The notes beneath the pieces are model-generated. The model was not told where the DNA came from. It ran no database searches and was given only the letters and a program-made list of their open reading frames with translations. From NCBI RefSeq assembly GCF_900142095.1, contig NZ_FQZP01000006.1, positions 1-64,000 of the forward strand: a DNA stretch of 64,000 nucleotides, given 5' to 3'. Position numbers and translations under genes: made by a program. The stretch's first letter is position 1. Each line of letters starts with the position of its first letter. This DNA comes from Thermoclostridium caenicola. Its GTDB lineage: Bacteria; Bacillota; Clostridia; DSM-8532. Shown piece by piece: positions 17,525-26,153 of the stretch.

Positions 17525-18565
17525 TTACAGGAAGAAACCGACGGGCGAAAGTCCCTCGGTCTCAACGAAACCGGCCATCAGGTTCAGGGCCTGAACGGCC
17601 TGACCGGCCGAACCCTTGCCCATGTTGTCCAGGGCTGACAGGACGATGAGCCGGTTGAGCCGTTCGTCCAGGTTCACGCTGATATCGATGCGGTTGGACC
17701 CCACCACAAACCTGGTTTCAGGCAGCACGCCCGGCGGCAGGATCCGGACGAAGGGTTCATCCTTGTAGAATTCCCTGTATGCCTCCAGGATATGGTCACG
17801 AGAAACCGGTTTTGCAAGATTCATGTATATGGTGGCCAGCATACCGCGCTTCATGGGTGCCAGGTGCGGCGTGAATGACACCGCCACATCCCTGCCGGCC
17901 AGGAAGGACAGTTCCTGCTCGATCTCGGGGGTATGCCGATGGCTGATGATCCCGTAAGCCTTGAAATTCTCGTCGGTTTCACAGTAGGAATAGGCCAGAT
18001 CGCTCTTCCGGCCTGCACCGGATACACCGGAGGTGGCATCGATGATGATGTTGTCGGTGGAAACCAGTCCGTTTTTCAGCGCGGGCGCAATGGCAAGGAT
18101 GGAACAGGTGGGATAGCAGCCCGGATCCCCTATCAGGTCCGCGTTCCGTATCTTGTCGCGATAGAGTTCGGGAAGCCCGTAGACGGCTTTCTCCAAAAGT
18201 TCCGGTGCCCCGTGGGTCAGCTTGTAAGCCTTCTCGTAACGGGTGCGATCCCTGAACCGGAAATCGGCGCTGTGATCGATCACGCGTTTCCCGTTTTGGA
18301 CCAGTTCCCGGGTAATATCGGTGGAAACTCCGTGCGGAAGTGCCGTGATGAAATAATCGGCCTTTTCGCACAGGGCCGGGATGTCCAGTTTATCGCACAC
18401 CAGATCGAATGTACCCCTGAATGCGGGGTAAATCTCGGAAAAGGGCTGCCCTGCAAAGCTGTTTGAAACGACTGTGGTCAGCCTGATATCCTTGCGCCGG
18501 TGGAGCAGTCGGACCAGTTCCGCGCCCACATAGCCTGTGGCGCCGATGATGCCTACCTTTATCAT
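17525..18565 (-). CDS. argC: N-acetyl-gamma-glutamyl-phosphate reductase
   Basis: A 346-residue NADPH-dependent reductase for the third step of arginine synthesis. The Rossmann motif GATGYVG is at 8-14, the catalytic cysteine is Cys150 in GDPGCYPT, and HRHTPEIEQE carries the conserved active-site histidine. ATG 18565 is preferred because GGGAGG precedes it by eight bases and the protein then starts MIKVGIIGATGYVG; the upstream extension to 18622 is not conserved in type. It is the first gene of the argC-argB unit under an ARG-box promoter. argJ and argD are not in the window. Confidence 0.95.
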   Translation of the reverse strand: MIKVGIIGATGYVGAELVRLLHRRKDIRLTTVVSNSFAGQPFSEIYPAFRGTFDLVCDKLDIPALCEKADYFITALPHGVSTDITRELVQNGKRVIDHSADFRFRDRTRYEKAYKLTHGAPELLEKAVYGLPELYRDKIRNADLIGDPGCYPTCSILAIAPALKNGLVSTDNIIIDATSGVSGAGRKSDLAYSYCETDENFKAYGIISHRHTPEIEQELSFLAGRDVAVSFTPHLAPMKRGMLATIYMNLAKPVSRDHILEAYREFYKDEPFVRILPPGVLPETRFVVGSNRIDISVNLDERLNRLIVLSALDNMGKGSAGQAVQALNLMAGFVETEGLSPVGFFL

Positions 18566-18648
18566 GAACCATACCTCCCTGGTTATTATACCGTTATGGC
18601 AGAGAAAGGAAAAGCAAAACAAAAGGGTAATATTACCGATGGTTTATA

Positions 18649-18678
18649 ATTATACAATATATATGAATAAAAATTCAA
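18649..18678 (-). promoter_or_regulatory. argC promoter
   Basis: On the minus strand TTGAAT (18678-18673) and TATAAT (18654-18649) are 18 bases apart, about 80 bases before argC. The ARG box covers the -35 and upstream spacer. Confidence 0.65.
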
Positions 18679-18679
18679 C
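18662..18679. promoter_or_regulatory. ARG box (ArgR/AhrC operator)
   Basis: TATGAATAAAAATTCAAC matches the Bacillus AhrC-binding consensus CATGAATAAAAATKCAAK at 16 of 18 positions. It overlaps the argC promoter, so arginine-bound repressor would block RNA polymerase. A divergent ABC ATPase gene starts 183 bases away and is less likely to be the target. Confidence 0.75.
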
Positions 18680-18861
18680 ATCTATTTGCTTTTAGCCTTT
18701 ATATATAGCTTTAGCCGGTTTTCTTGGCTGTTTTTCCTTATGCAAACTAGCCAAATGCCAATTTTTATTTTTGTAGAAAAGATAGCTAGTTAATCCAGCT
18801 CGTTCATGTTAGATTTTTTGTATGGGTCAAACGACGCAATATATAATAGGAGGGAAATTTA

Positions 18862-19977
18862 ATGGCTGGTGTAAGGCTTAAGAACGTCAGCAAGATTTAC
18901 CCAGGCGGAGTAAGAGCTGTTCACGATTTCAACATTGATATTGAAGATAAGGAATTTATCATTCTTGTTGGTCCTTCCGGATGCGGAAAAACCACGACCC
19001 TCAGAATGATTGCCGGTCTTGAGGAGATTTCCGAGGGCGAACTGTACATAGGGGACAAGCTTTGCAATGATGTGGCTCCCAAGGACAGGGACATCGCCAT
19101 GGTGTTCCAGAACTACGCCCTGTATCCTCACATGACCGTTTTCGACAATATGGCATTTGGTCTGAAGCTGAGAAAGACCCCGAAGGATGAGATCAAGAGA
19201 AGAGTTCATGAGGCTGCAAGGATCCTCAGCATTGAGCACCTTCTCGACAGAAAGCCGAAGGCGCTCTCCGGCGGTCAGAGACAGCGTGTTGCCCTGGGCC
19301 GTGCCATCGTCCGTGAACCCAAGGTATTCCTTATGGACGAGCCTCTGTCCAACCTGGACGCCAAGCTCAGAGTTCAGATGAGAACCGAGATCAGCAAGCT
19401 CCATCTGAAACTCAACACCACCTTCATCTACGTTACCCACGACCAGACCGAAGCCCTCACCATGGGTACCCGTATCGTGGTCATGAAGGATGGCTTAATC
19501 CAGCAGATCGACACGCCCCAGAAGCTGTATGACGAGCCTTCCAACCTGTTCGTCGCCGGATTTATCGGAAGCCCGCAGATGAACTTCGGTAATGCGATTG
19601 TTGAGAAGAGCGACGATGGCAAGATCAGCCTCAGGTTCGGCGGATACAGCCTGGAGCTTCCTCCTGAAAAGGCATCCGTGCTTGAGAAGCAGGGATATGT
19701 GGGTAAGGAAGTCGTGTTTGGCGTTCGTCCCGAGGATATCCACGAGAATGCCGCAAGCCTCGGAGCCCATGCCAGCATTCCTCTCAACGCAGACGTGGAA
19801 GTTACCGAAAGACTCGGTTCCGAAACTCTTCTCTATGTGGTTATCAACGATGCCAACTATACGGCAAGGGTCAGCCCGAAATCCACTGTTCAGGCTAACG
19901 ACAAGATTCAGCTCACCTTTGATATGGGCCGTATCCATATCTTTGATAAGGAAACAGAGAAAGCAATTGTTCACTAA
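18862..19977 (+). CDS. Carbohydrate ABC transporter ATPase, MsmX/UgpC type
   Basis: A 371-residue ATPase that energises carbohydrate importers. It has Walker A GPSGCGKTT (about 40-48), Q-loop FQNYALYPHMT, signature LSGGQRQR, Walker B KVFLMDEPLSNLD and switch histidine YVTHDQ, then a C-terminal TOBE/MalK regulatory domain (about 240-371). No permease or binding protein is adjacent, so it resembles MsmX-type shared ATPases that serve several sugar transporters. Codon use is biased toward frequent codons, suggesting high expression. AGGAGGG precedes the start and a strong terminator follows. Confidence 0.92.
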   Translation: MAGVRLKNVSKIYPGGVRAVHDFNIDIEDKEFIILVGPSGCGKTTTLRMIAGLEEISEGELYIGDKLCNDVAPKDRDIAMVFQNYALYPHMTVFDNMAFGLKLRKTPKDEIKRRVHEAARILSIEHLLDRKPKALSGGQRQRVALGRAIVREPKVFLMDEPLSNLDAKLRVQMRTEISKLHLKLNTTFIYVTHDQTEALTMGTRIVVMKDGLIQQIDTPQKLYDEPSNLFVAGFIGSPQMNFGNAIVEKSDDGKISLRFGGYSLELPPEKASVLEKQGYVGKEVVFGVRPEDIHENAASLGAHASIPLNADVEVTERLGSETLLYVVINDANYTARVSPKSTVQANDKIQLTFDMGRIHIFDKETEKAIVH

Positions 19978-19988
19978 TCCGGTAAAGG

Positions 19989-20022
19989 AAAAAGGCCGCT
20001 TCCTTAGGGGAGCGGCCTTTTT
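19989..20022 (+). terminator. Intrinsic terminator after the MsmX-like gene
   Basis: AAAGGCCGCT pairs with AGCGGCCTTT around TCCTTAGGGG and is followed by a T run, 14 bases after the stop codon. Confidence 0.9.
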
Positions 20023-20183
20023 CGGCGCGCATTTTCCATGTGCGGACAGATCTTTGCAAAAAGGCAGACAGGCGTTTGATGAGCCCCGCGGAGGGGAATA
20101 ACTATATGAGGCGGGTATTTTCGGCCCGATTGAGGGGGTTGCCCTGCTGCCGATATCCGGGGTTTTGTCAGGAGGGAAGAAGT

Positions 20184-21017
20184 TTGCGAGTGGTGGGCTT
20201 CTGCGGTCCCAGCGGAACGGGGAAAAGTCACCGGGCGCTTTGGGTTTCCCGGGAAAACGGGTTGGACTATATCATCGACGACGGCCTTTTGATCCACGGC
20301 AACCTGGTTGTTGCCGGAAAGTCTGCCAAAAAAGCGCCATCAAAGCTCAGTTCCATCAGGACGGCGCTTTTCCAGGAGGAGGATCACCGGGAAGAGGTCA
20401 AGAAAGCCATCAGGGAACGGAAACCGGATGGTATCCTGATCCTGGGCACGTCCGACAAGATGATCAGCAGGATTGCCGAAGTGCTGGAACTGGGAGAGGT
20501 ACAGGAATGGATAAAGATTGAGGATGTGGCCACTCCCCTTGAGATCGAGCAGGCCAGGAACACGAGGGAAAAGCAGGGAAAGCATGTGATACCGGTTCCC
20601 GCCATGGAGATCAAAAAGCAGTTTTCGGGGTATTTTCTGGATCCCCTGCAGTTGTTCAAAAGGAAGGGAAAGGCCGAGTTCCAGAAAATCGGGGAGAAAA
20701 CGGTTGTGCGTCCGACCTTCAGCTATTTTGGGAAATATACCATTTCCGACTATGCCATTTACCAGCTGATCAACCACATCATCGTATCCATGCCTGAAAT
20801 GGAGAAGATAGCGCGCTTCCGCTGCAATAACACCCCTGATGGCCTGTTTGTGGATATGGACGTGGTTATGGTTTTTGGCTATAATTTAGTGGATGCACTC
20901 AAACGCGCGCAAAACACCATCAGCCAGGAACTGGACCGCTTCGCAGGGATTAACCTGACCAGGCTCGTCATCAATGTGAAGACCCTTGTCATCTCCAAAT
21001 CGTATCAGAATGCCTGA
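20184..21017 (+). CDS. P-loop protein with C-terminal Asp23-like region
   Basis: A 277-residue protein. Residues 1-16 read MRVVGFCGPSGTGKSH, a Walker A loop at 8-15 typical of P-loop ATPases or kinases. A second block KPDGILILGTSDKMI could be the Walker B strand. The last 80 residues (YAIYQLINHIIV to LVINVKTLVI) follow the strand-helix pattern of Asp23/YloU envelope-stress proteins. TTG 20184 has AGGAGGG nine bases upstream, so it is preferred over frames opening at 20040. It lies 17 bases before sigH and is probably co-transcribed. Function unknown. Confidence 0.65.
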   Translation: MRVVGFCGPSGTGKSHRALWVSRENGLDYIIDDGLLIHGNLVVAGKSAKKAPSKLSSIRTALFQEEDHREEVKKAIRERKPDGILILGTSDKMISRIAEVLELGEVQEWIKIEDVATPLEIEQARNTREKQGKHVIPVPAMEIKKQFSGYFLDPLQLFKRKGKAEFQKIGEKTVVRPTFSYFGKYTISDYAIYQLINHIIVSMPEMEKIARFRCNNTPDGLFVDMDVVMVFGYNLVDALKRAQNTISQELDRFAGINLTRLVINVKTLVISKSYQNA

Positions 21018-21034
21018 TTCATGGAGGAGTAACC

Positions 21035-21688
21035 GTGCTGAAGACCGATGAAAACCACATCACCCATCCGGAGGAACTTGAGGACGAAGAAATCATACAC
21101 CGCATCCGCAATGGCTGCAAGTGGGGCATGGAGCATCTGATCGAAAAGTACAAACCCGTTGTCCGTGCCAAATCCAGATCCTATTTCCTCGTGGGCGCCG
21201 ACCGGGAAGACATTGTTCAGGAAGGCATGATAGGGCTGTTCAAGGCGATTAGGGACTACAGGGAGGACAAGAGCATTCCCTTCAGGATGTTTGCCGAGAT
21301 GTGCATCACCCGCCAGATCATCACGGCCATCAAAACAGCCACAAGGCAGAAGCATATCCCGCTGAATTCCTATGTTTCACTCAACAAACGGCTGTTTGAC
21401 GAGGAATCGGACAAGATGCTCATCGAGATGCTCCAGGAAGTCTCCGTTACCGATCCGGAAGAACTGTTCATCTCCAAGGAAGACTACAGTGTCATAGAGA
21501 GCAAGTTGCTGGAGCTTTTAAGCCCGTTTGAAAAACAGGTACTCAGCATGTATCTGAGCGGCATCGCCTACCAGGAGATCGCCCGCCAGCTGAACAAGCC
21601 TGTGAAGTCCATTGACAATGCGCTGCAGCGGCTGAAGAAAAAGATAGAAAAAAGCCTGCTGAACAACAGGCATGAAGCGGGAGCATGA
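21035..21688 (+). CDS. sigH: RNA polymerase sigma factor SigH (Spo0H)
   Basis: A 217-residue sigma-70 family factor directing early-stationary and sporulation genes. Region 2 contains ADREDIVQEGMIGLFKAIRDY and the -10 recognition helix around FAEMCITRQIITAI. Region 4 has FEKQVLSMYLSGIAYQEIA, a helix-turn-helix for the -35 element. GTG 21035 with GGAGTAACC upstream is the start. In many Clostridia sigH is followed by rpmG-secE-nusG; here a gene-free stretch of about 350 bases follows instead. Confidence 0.93.
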   Translation: MLKTDENHITHPEELEDEEIIHRIRNGCKWGMEHLIEKYKPVVRAKSRSYFLVGADREDIVQEGMIGLFKAIRDYREDKSIPFRMFAEMCITRQIITAIKTATRQKHIPLNSYVSLNKRLFDEESDKMLIEMLQEVSVTDPEELFISKEDYSVIESKLLELLSPFEKQVLSMYLSGIAYQEIARQLNKPVKSIDNALQRLKKKIEKSLLNNRHEAGA

Positions 21689-21701
21689 GTCATACAAAAA
21701 G

Positions 21702-21723
21702 CGCCTGTTGGCCGAACAACAGG
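21702..21723. other. Hairpin after sigH
   Basis: GCCTGTTG and CAACAGGC form a perfect 8-bp stem around GCCGAA shortly after the sigH stop. There is no T run, so it may be an RNA-stability or partial termination element. Confidence 0.45.
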
Positions 21724-21760
21724 CTAATATCATTAAATGTGCTAAAAAGGAGGTAAAAGT

Positions 21761-21793
21761 ATGTTAAGGTATCAGTGTCAGGTTCAAGTATAA
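21761..21793 (+). CDS. Possible 10-codon peptide with strong ribosome binding site
   Basis: In the gene-free stretch after sigH, AAGGAGG is followed seven bases later by ATG and ten codons (MLRYQCQVQV) before TAA. The site is among the best Shine-Dalgarno matches in the window. It could encode a leader peptide, mark the remnant of a deleted gene, or be chance. The remaining bases up to zapA show no other gene. Confidence 0.3.
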   Translation: MLRYQCQVQV

Positions 21794-22044
21794 ACGAATT
21801 TTGTCGAAAAAGCAAGAAACAAGATATTATAGATAGGGTATAAACTGGGAACGGGGTCTCCGGGCGGGCCTGGCTTAATCCTGTCGGTTTCCGGCAGACT
21901 TTGTGTTTCCCTTGACAAAATATAGTATAATAAATTCAAAGACAGGCGGTACGGCCTCTCACAAGAGATAAAAGGATACCATCCGGAATCGGCATCAGCG
22001 GGGGATCAAAAACCCCGGCAGGGATTGGGGAGTTGAGCTGCGAA

Positions 22045-22485
22045 ATGGCTGAAGAAAAAAACAAAGTGGTCGTGAGAATTGCGGGCAATGAGTATGTCCT
22101 GTGCGGTACAGAATCGCCGGAGTACATACAAAGGATAGCCCTGCTGGTGGACAGGAAACTTCAGGAGATCACCCGCAAGAACCATTTGCTCAGCACCTCC
22201 ATGGCTTCCGTCCTGACGGCCATCAATATGGCCGACGAGATGATCAAGGCCCAGGAAGCCTGCGATCGTTCGGAATCCGAGCTGAAGGAACTGAGAAGGA
22301 AGGTCCAGGAGCTGCGGGAGGACGTCTACCGATTCAAACAGGAAAACGAAAAGCTGAAGGAGATTCAGTCCAATCTGCAGATTGAGCTCACCAAAAAGGA
22401 AACTGAGCTGAATGAAGTCAGAAAGACCCTGTCCACCCTGTCCAACAGGAAAGTGCCGAGCGCTGATGAAGGAGGTATCAGCTAA
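22045..22485 (+). CDS. zapA: Cell division protein ZapA
   Basis: A 146-residue FtsZ-associated protein. The N-terminal ZapA domain (about 5-95) has VVVRIAGNEYVLCG and SPEYIQRIALLVDRKL, then INMADEM. The rest is a long coiled coil (about 60-140) for tetramer formation. ZapA bundles FtsZ filaments at midcell. ATG 22045 is taken as start; an in-frame TTG at 22033 lies too close to its GGGGAG site. The next gene starts at the base after its stop. Confidence 0.85.
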   Translation: MAEEKNKVVVRIAGNEYVLCGTESPEYIQRIALLVDRKLQEITRKNHLLSTSMASVLTAINMADEMIKAQEACDRSESELKELRRKVQELREDVYRFKQENEKLKEIQSNLQIELTKKETELNEVRKTLSTLSNRKVPSADEGGIS

Positions 22486-23076
22486 ATGTTTGATAAGCCG
22501 ATTTCATGGGGAGAGCTGATCACCATTGTACTTTTTGTTCTGGGAGCCGCCCTTATCTTTTATCTGATCCTGGCGGCTGCCAACCTGGTAAGGCTTCTCA
22601 AGAATGTCAACCGGCTGTTTGACAGCAATAAAGAAAACATCAATCAGACCCTGGAGAAGCTTCCCAGGATCGCCAGTGATGCCGAGAAGATAGCCGATAC
22701 GCTGAAAAACAATGTGGAAGCCATCGATCAGGCGGTCAAGGATGTGGGCAAAATCACCTCATCGGTGAAAAAAGGCGTGGAAACCATCCAGAACGATATC
22801 CTGGTCAAGGCGAAAATTTTCATGGATATCATCGACGCCGTCCGAAAATACTTTGACAAGAAGAAGAAAGCCTCCGCTTCCAGAAAGAAGGAAGCAGCCG
22901 TTTACAGGTACAAGTATAAAAAGGATCAGGATAAACCGGACGAAGTCGAGATCATTGCCTATGAAAAGCCGGACAAGCCCTGCGACGGTTATATAGAGGA
23001 TTCGGACAACACGGAGACAGAATTGGAGTCAGCCAAACAAGAGGATGTCGGGGAAGACGAAAGTGAAGCAGATTGA
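22486..23076 (+). CDS. Membrane-anchored coiled-coil protein, DUF948-like
   Basis: A 196-residue protein with one N-terminal membrane helix (about 10-33), a long amphipathic helical region (about 40-125) with heptad-like spacing, a very basic patch (KKKKASASRKKEA) and an acidic low-complexity tail. This resembles DUF948-type general stress or division-associated proteins. Its start directly abuts the zapA stop and its end overlaps the next gene, so the three form one unit. Confidence 0.65.
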   Translation: MFDKPISWGELITIVLFVLGAALIFYLILAAANLVRLLKNVNRLFDSNKENINQTLEKLPRIASDAEKIADTLKNNVEAIDQAVKDVGKITSSVKKGVETIQNDILVKAKIFMDIIDAVRKYFDKKKKASASRKKEAAVYRYKYKKDQDKPDEVEIIAYEKPDKPCDGYIEDSDNTETELESAKQEDVGEDESEAD

Positions 23077-25519
23077 TCAAATGGAGCTCCTGGCGCCGGC
23101 CGGAACCTTCGAAAGCCTGAAAGCAGCTGTCGCTAATGGCGCGGATGCGGTCTACCTGGGCGGGGAGCAGTTCAACGCCAGGATCGGAGCGGGCAATTTT
23201 TCCAACAACGAGCTGGAAGCCGCGCTGGAATATGCCGCTGAACGAGGCGTCAAGGTCTATATCACCATGAATACGCTCACCAAGGACAGTGAGATGGATG
23301 AAGCCCTGCAGTTTGCGGGCTTTGTTTATGAAAAGGGTGCGGATGCCGTTATCGTGCAGGATATCGGGCTGGCCGGGCTTCTGCGCCATTCTTTCCCGGA
23401 ACTCAAACTCCATGCCAGCACCCAGATGACCATCACCAATTCTGCAGGCATCCGGCAATGCGAAGCCATGGGCATAAGCCGGGTGGTGCTGGCAAGGGAG
23501 CTGACGCTGGAAGAGATTGAGGCCCTGTGCAAAACCACTGATGCCGAGATCGAGGTGTTTGTCCACGGGGCCCTTTGCATATGCTATTCAGGCCAATGCC
23601 TCATGAGCAGCTTCATTGGTTGCAGGAGCGGCAACAGGGGCAGGTGCGCCCAACCATGCCGGCTGCCCTGGCGTATCCGAAAAAAGGATGGCGCCTGGTC
23701 GGAGGAGGCCTATTACTTAAGCCCGAGGGATTTGATGGGGCTGACCGAGCTTCCGGGACTCCGTAAAGCCGGTGTCACCTCGCTGAAGATCGAAGGGCGC
23801 ATGAAGTCTCCCGAGTATGTGGCCGTGGTGACAGGCATTTACAGGAAGTACCTGGACAGGCTGAGGGCATACGGCGAAGAGGCATATCGCATCGATGAGG
23901 CGGATCTGGAAAAACTGGAACAGATCTTCAACCGGGGAGGTTTTTCCACGGGTTATCTGAAGGGTATCAAGAGTTACCGTTCGCTGGTCTATCCCGTCCA
24001 TCCCAAGAACCGGGGAGTCCGAATCGGAACGGTTATCGACGCGAGAAGGGATGCGGTGCGTGTTCAGCTTGAAAAGCCCCTGAGCATGGGGGACGGCATT
24101 GAAGTCTGGGATACCGCTCAGGGGGTTCCGGACATCATCGTCAGTTCCATCGTGCTTGATGGTGAGCATGTGCGATTCGCTCCTGCCGGAACCTCGCCCT
24201 GGGTGGGGGATATGAAGATGCGGGTGGAAAAGGGAAGCCAGGTGTGGCGCACCTATTCCAAACCCCTGATGCTGGAGGCAAGGGATTCCTTTGAGCGGGG
24301 TGAAGTGCGCCGGGTGCCCCTCGAAGCCGTCTTCCGGCTGGAGGCGGGCGCGCCGGCATCCCTTGAGCTGACCGATCCGGACGGAAACCGGGTTGAAGTC
24401 TTCTCGGAGATTCCCGCTGAAAAGGCGGAAAAAATGGCCCTCGATGAGGAGCGGATCACCCGGCAAATCCAGAAGACCGGGGATACGCCCTACAGGGTGG
24501 AACAGGTCCGTGTTGAAACCGATGGCATCGGTACCCTGCCGATATCCGCTTTGAACGCCATGAGAAGGGAAGCCATTGAAGCCCTCGGCGCCATCAGGCG
24601 GGCAGCCGGAAAACGCGAAAAAGCTGATTTGAGTAGCAGGCCGCCCTTTGCGGTTACCGGCATGGGGAAGGAGCCGGAATCCGTGCCGGCCCTGACGGCC
24701 TTCTTCCTTTCAAAACCCTTGCTGCCGGCAGGATATGACCGGTATGTGGCGCGCATCTATCTTCCGCTGCTGGGAAGGGAGGAGCTTAGGCCCATCCGGG
24801 AATGCTTCCGGGGTGAGATCTTCATCTGGACGCCCAATATCGTCAGAAATGGGGAGATGGACGGCCTGATGAATGCCCTGGACCAACTGGAGGGGATGAT
24901 TGACGGTATCAGCGCGGCCAATCCCGGAACCCTGCGCGCACTGGGGGAACATCCAGGGTCCTTCCGTATCCATGCGGATGCCCCCATGAACCTGTTCAAC
25001 TCCCATGCCCTGGCCGTGGTAGCCCAATGGGGAGCTTCTTCTGCGTCCATTTCCCCGGAGCTCAGGCTGGATGAAGCCGAAAGGCTGAATGCCCATGGGC
25101 TGCTTCTGGAGGCGCAGGTTTACGGCCGGGTCCAGCTCATGACCCTGGAATACTGCCCGGCAAGTCTCGCTGGTGCATGCGGTATGGCCTGCGATGGCTG
25201 TGAAGCGTCCAGGGGCTTTCTGCGCGACAGGAAGAACAAGGTGTTTCCCTACATGCGGGATGGCGGGACAAAACGCACCCTGCTGTTCAGCGCCGAGCCT
25301 GTCTTTCTGGATGAGCCGGATAAGCTGCTAATAAGCGGCATTAAACACTTCAGGATGGTCTTCACCGATGAAGACGATTTAACTATCCAGGCAGTGTCCC
25401 GGTGGTTCCATGCGCGGTTCAGCGGCAAGCCGCCTGCAATGGATGAAAGGGAGCGGGAGGCGCTGGATCGACTGCTGGCAAAAGGTACAGGTAAGGGCCA
25501 CTGGTTCAGGGGTGTATAG
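23063..25519 (+). CDS. U32 family protein, RlhA/YdcP-like
   Basis: An 818-residue protein starting with MELLAPAGTFESLKAAV after a short leader, the U32 signature with a TIM-barrel-like start. The cysteine-rich block CICYSGQCLMSSFIGCRSGN followed by RGRCAQPCRL is the family hallmark and probably binds an iron-sulfur cluster. A DUF3656-like middle and a second Cys block (CGMACDGC) near residue 710 follow. E. coli RlhA of this family hydroxylates 23S rRNA C2501; older annotations call such proteins collagenase-like peptidases. GTG 23063 is preferred for its GGGG site; ATG 23045 and ATG 23081 are alternatives. Confidence 0.82.
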   Translation: MKQIDQMELLAPAGTFESLKAAVANGADAVYLGGEQFNARIGAGNFSNNELEAALEYAAERGVKVYITMNTLTKDSEMDEALQFAGFVYEKGADAVIVQDIGLAGLLRHSFPELKLHASTQMTITNSAGIRQCEAMGISRVVLARELTLEEIEALCKTTDAEIEVFVHGALCICYSGQCLMSSFIGCRSGNRGRCAQPCRLPWRIRKKDGAWSEEAYYLSPRDLMGLTELPGLRKAGVTSLKIEGRMKSPEYVAVVTGIYRKYLDRLRAYGEEAYRIDEADLEKLEQIFNRGGFSTGYLKGIKSYRSLVYPVHPKNRGVRIGTVIDARRDAVRVQLEKPLSMGDGIEVWDTAQGVPDIIVSSIVLDGEHVRFAPAGTSPWVGDMKMRVEKGSQVWRTYSKPLMLEARDSFERGEVRRVPLEAVFRLEAGAPASLELTDPDGNRVEVFSEIPAEKAEKMALDEERITRQIQKTGDTPYRVEQVRVETDGIGTLPISALNAMRREAIEALGAIRRAAGKREKADLSSRPPFAVTGMGKEPESVPALTAFFLSKPLLPAGYDRYVARIYLPLLGREELRPIRECFRGEIFIWTPNIVRNGEMDGLMNALDQLEGMIDGISAANPGTLRALGEHPGSFRIHADAPMNLFNSHALAVVAQWGASSASISPELRLDEAERLNAHGLLLEAQVYGRVQLMTLEYCPASLAGACGMACDGCEASRGFLRDRKNKVFPYMRDGGTKRTLLFSAEPVFLDEPDKLLISGIKHFRMVFTDEDDLTIQAVSRWFHARFSGKPPAMDEREREALDRLLAKGTGKGHWFRGV

Positions 25520-25560
25520 CCCGGCCGCTTTTCGAATAGACATGGATAAGGAGTGGACTT

Positions 25561-26058
25561 ATGGGGGAAATAGAGGTTTTTGTGGAGATCGTCCGGGAAG
25601 GGGTCGTCCTGCCGGCCTATGCCAATCCATGGGATGCGGGGATGGATGTTTGCGCGGCTTGTGACGTCCTGATCCCGCCCGGCCAGACCGTGATCATACC
25701 CACCGGTCTGAAGCTGGCCATACCCGAGGGATATGAGATCCAGGTGCGGCCAAGGAGCGGTATCAGCCTGAATACGCCGCTTCGGATATCCAATTCCCCG
25801 GGTACCATCGATGCCGGGTACCGTGACGAATTGGGCATCATCATGACCAATACCTCCCGGGAAGACCAGGCCGGCGACAGCGAGCCCCTGCCGGTAAGCT
25901 CAAAGGGCAATCGCCAGGGAACGTATTTTATCAAAAAAGGAGACAGGATAGCCCAGCTGGTGCTGGCCCAGGTGCCCCGCATGCGGCTTTGCCTGGTGGA
26001 TTCGGTAAAGCGCATCGGTCAGGACCGCGGAGGCGGCTTTGGCTCCACCGGTGTCTGA
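25561..26058 (+). CDS. dut: dUTP diphosphatase
   Basis: A 165-residue trimeric-type dUTPase that hydrolyses dUTP to dUMP. All five motifs are visible: DAGMDVCA (1), RPRSGIS (2), PGTIDAGYRDELGIIM (3), KKGDRIAQLVLA (4) and the C-terminal GGGFGSTG (5). There is an insertion of about 20 residues between motifs 3 and 4 (TSREDQAGDSEPLPVSSKGN), which lengthens the protein relative to the usual 145-150. AAGGAG precedes the start. Confidence 0.93.
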   Translation: MGEIEVFVEIVREGVVLPAYANPWDAGMDVCAACDVLIPPGQTVIIPTGLKLAIPEGYEIQVRPRSGISLNTPLRISNSPGTIDAGYRDELGIIMTNTSREDQAGDSEPLPVSSKGNRQGTYFIKKGDRIAQLVLAQVPRMRLCLVDSVKRIGQDRGGGFGSTGV

Positions 26059-26153
26059 CGTGTAAAGATAGCCTTGGGTAACGGGCTGTTCGCCGGACTG
26101 GGCAGCAGGGGATTTGCTGTCGGATTTTCAGACAAAGGAAAGGATGGTTGCAG

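Noticed and set aside
18818-18847. TTGTAT-18-TATAAT as promoter of the MsmX-like gene
   Set aside because: The -10 directly abuts the ribosome binding site, so the start point would fall at or after AGGAGGG and remove it from the message.
21912-21931. TTGACA followed by TATAGT/TATAAT before zapA
   Set aside because: Spacing is too short for one promoter (3 to 8 bases). TTGTGT with TATAAT at 19 bases is possible but weak.
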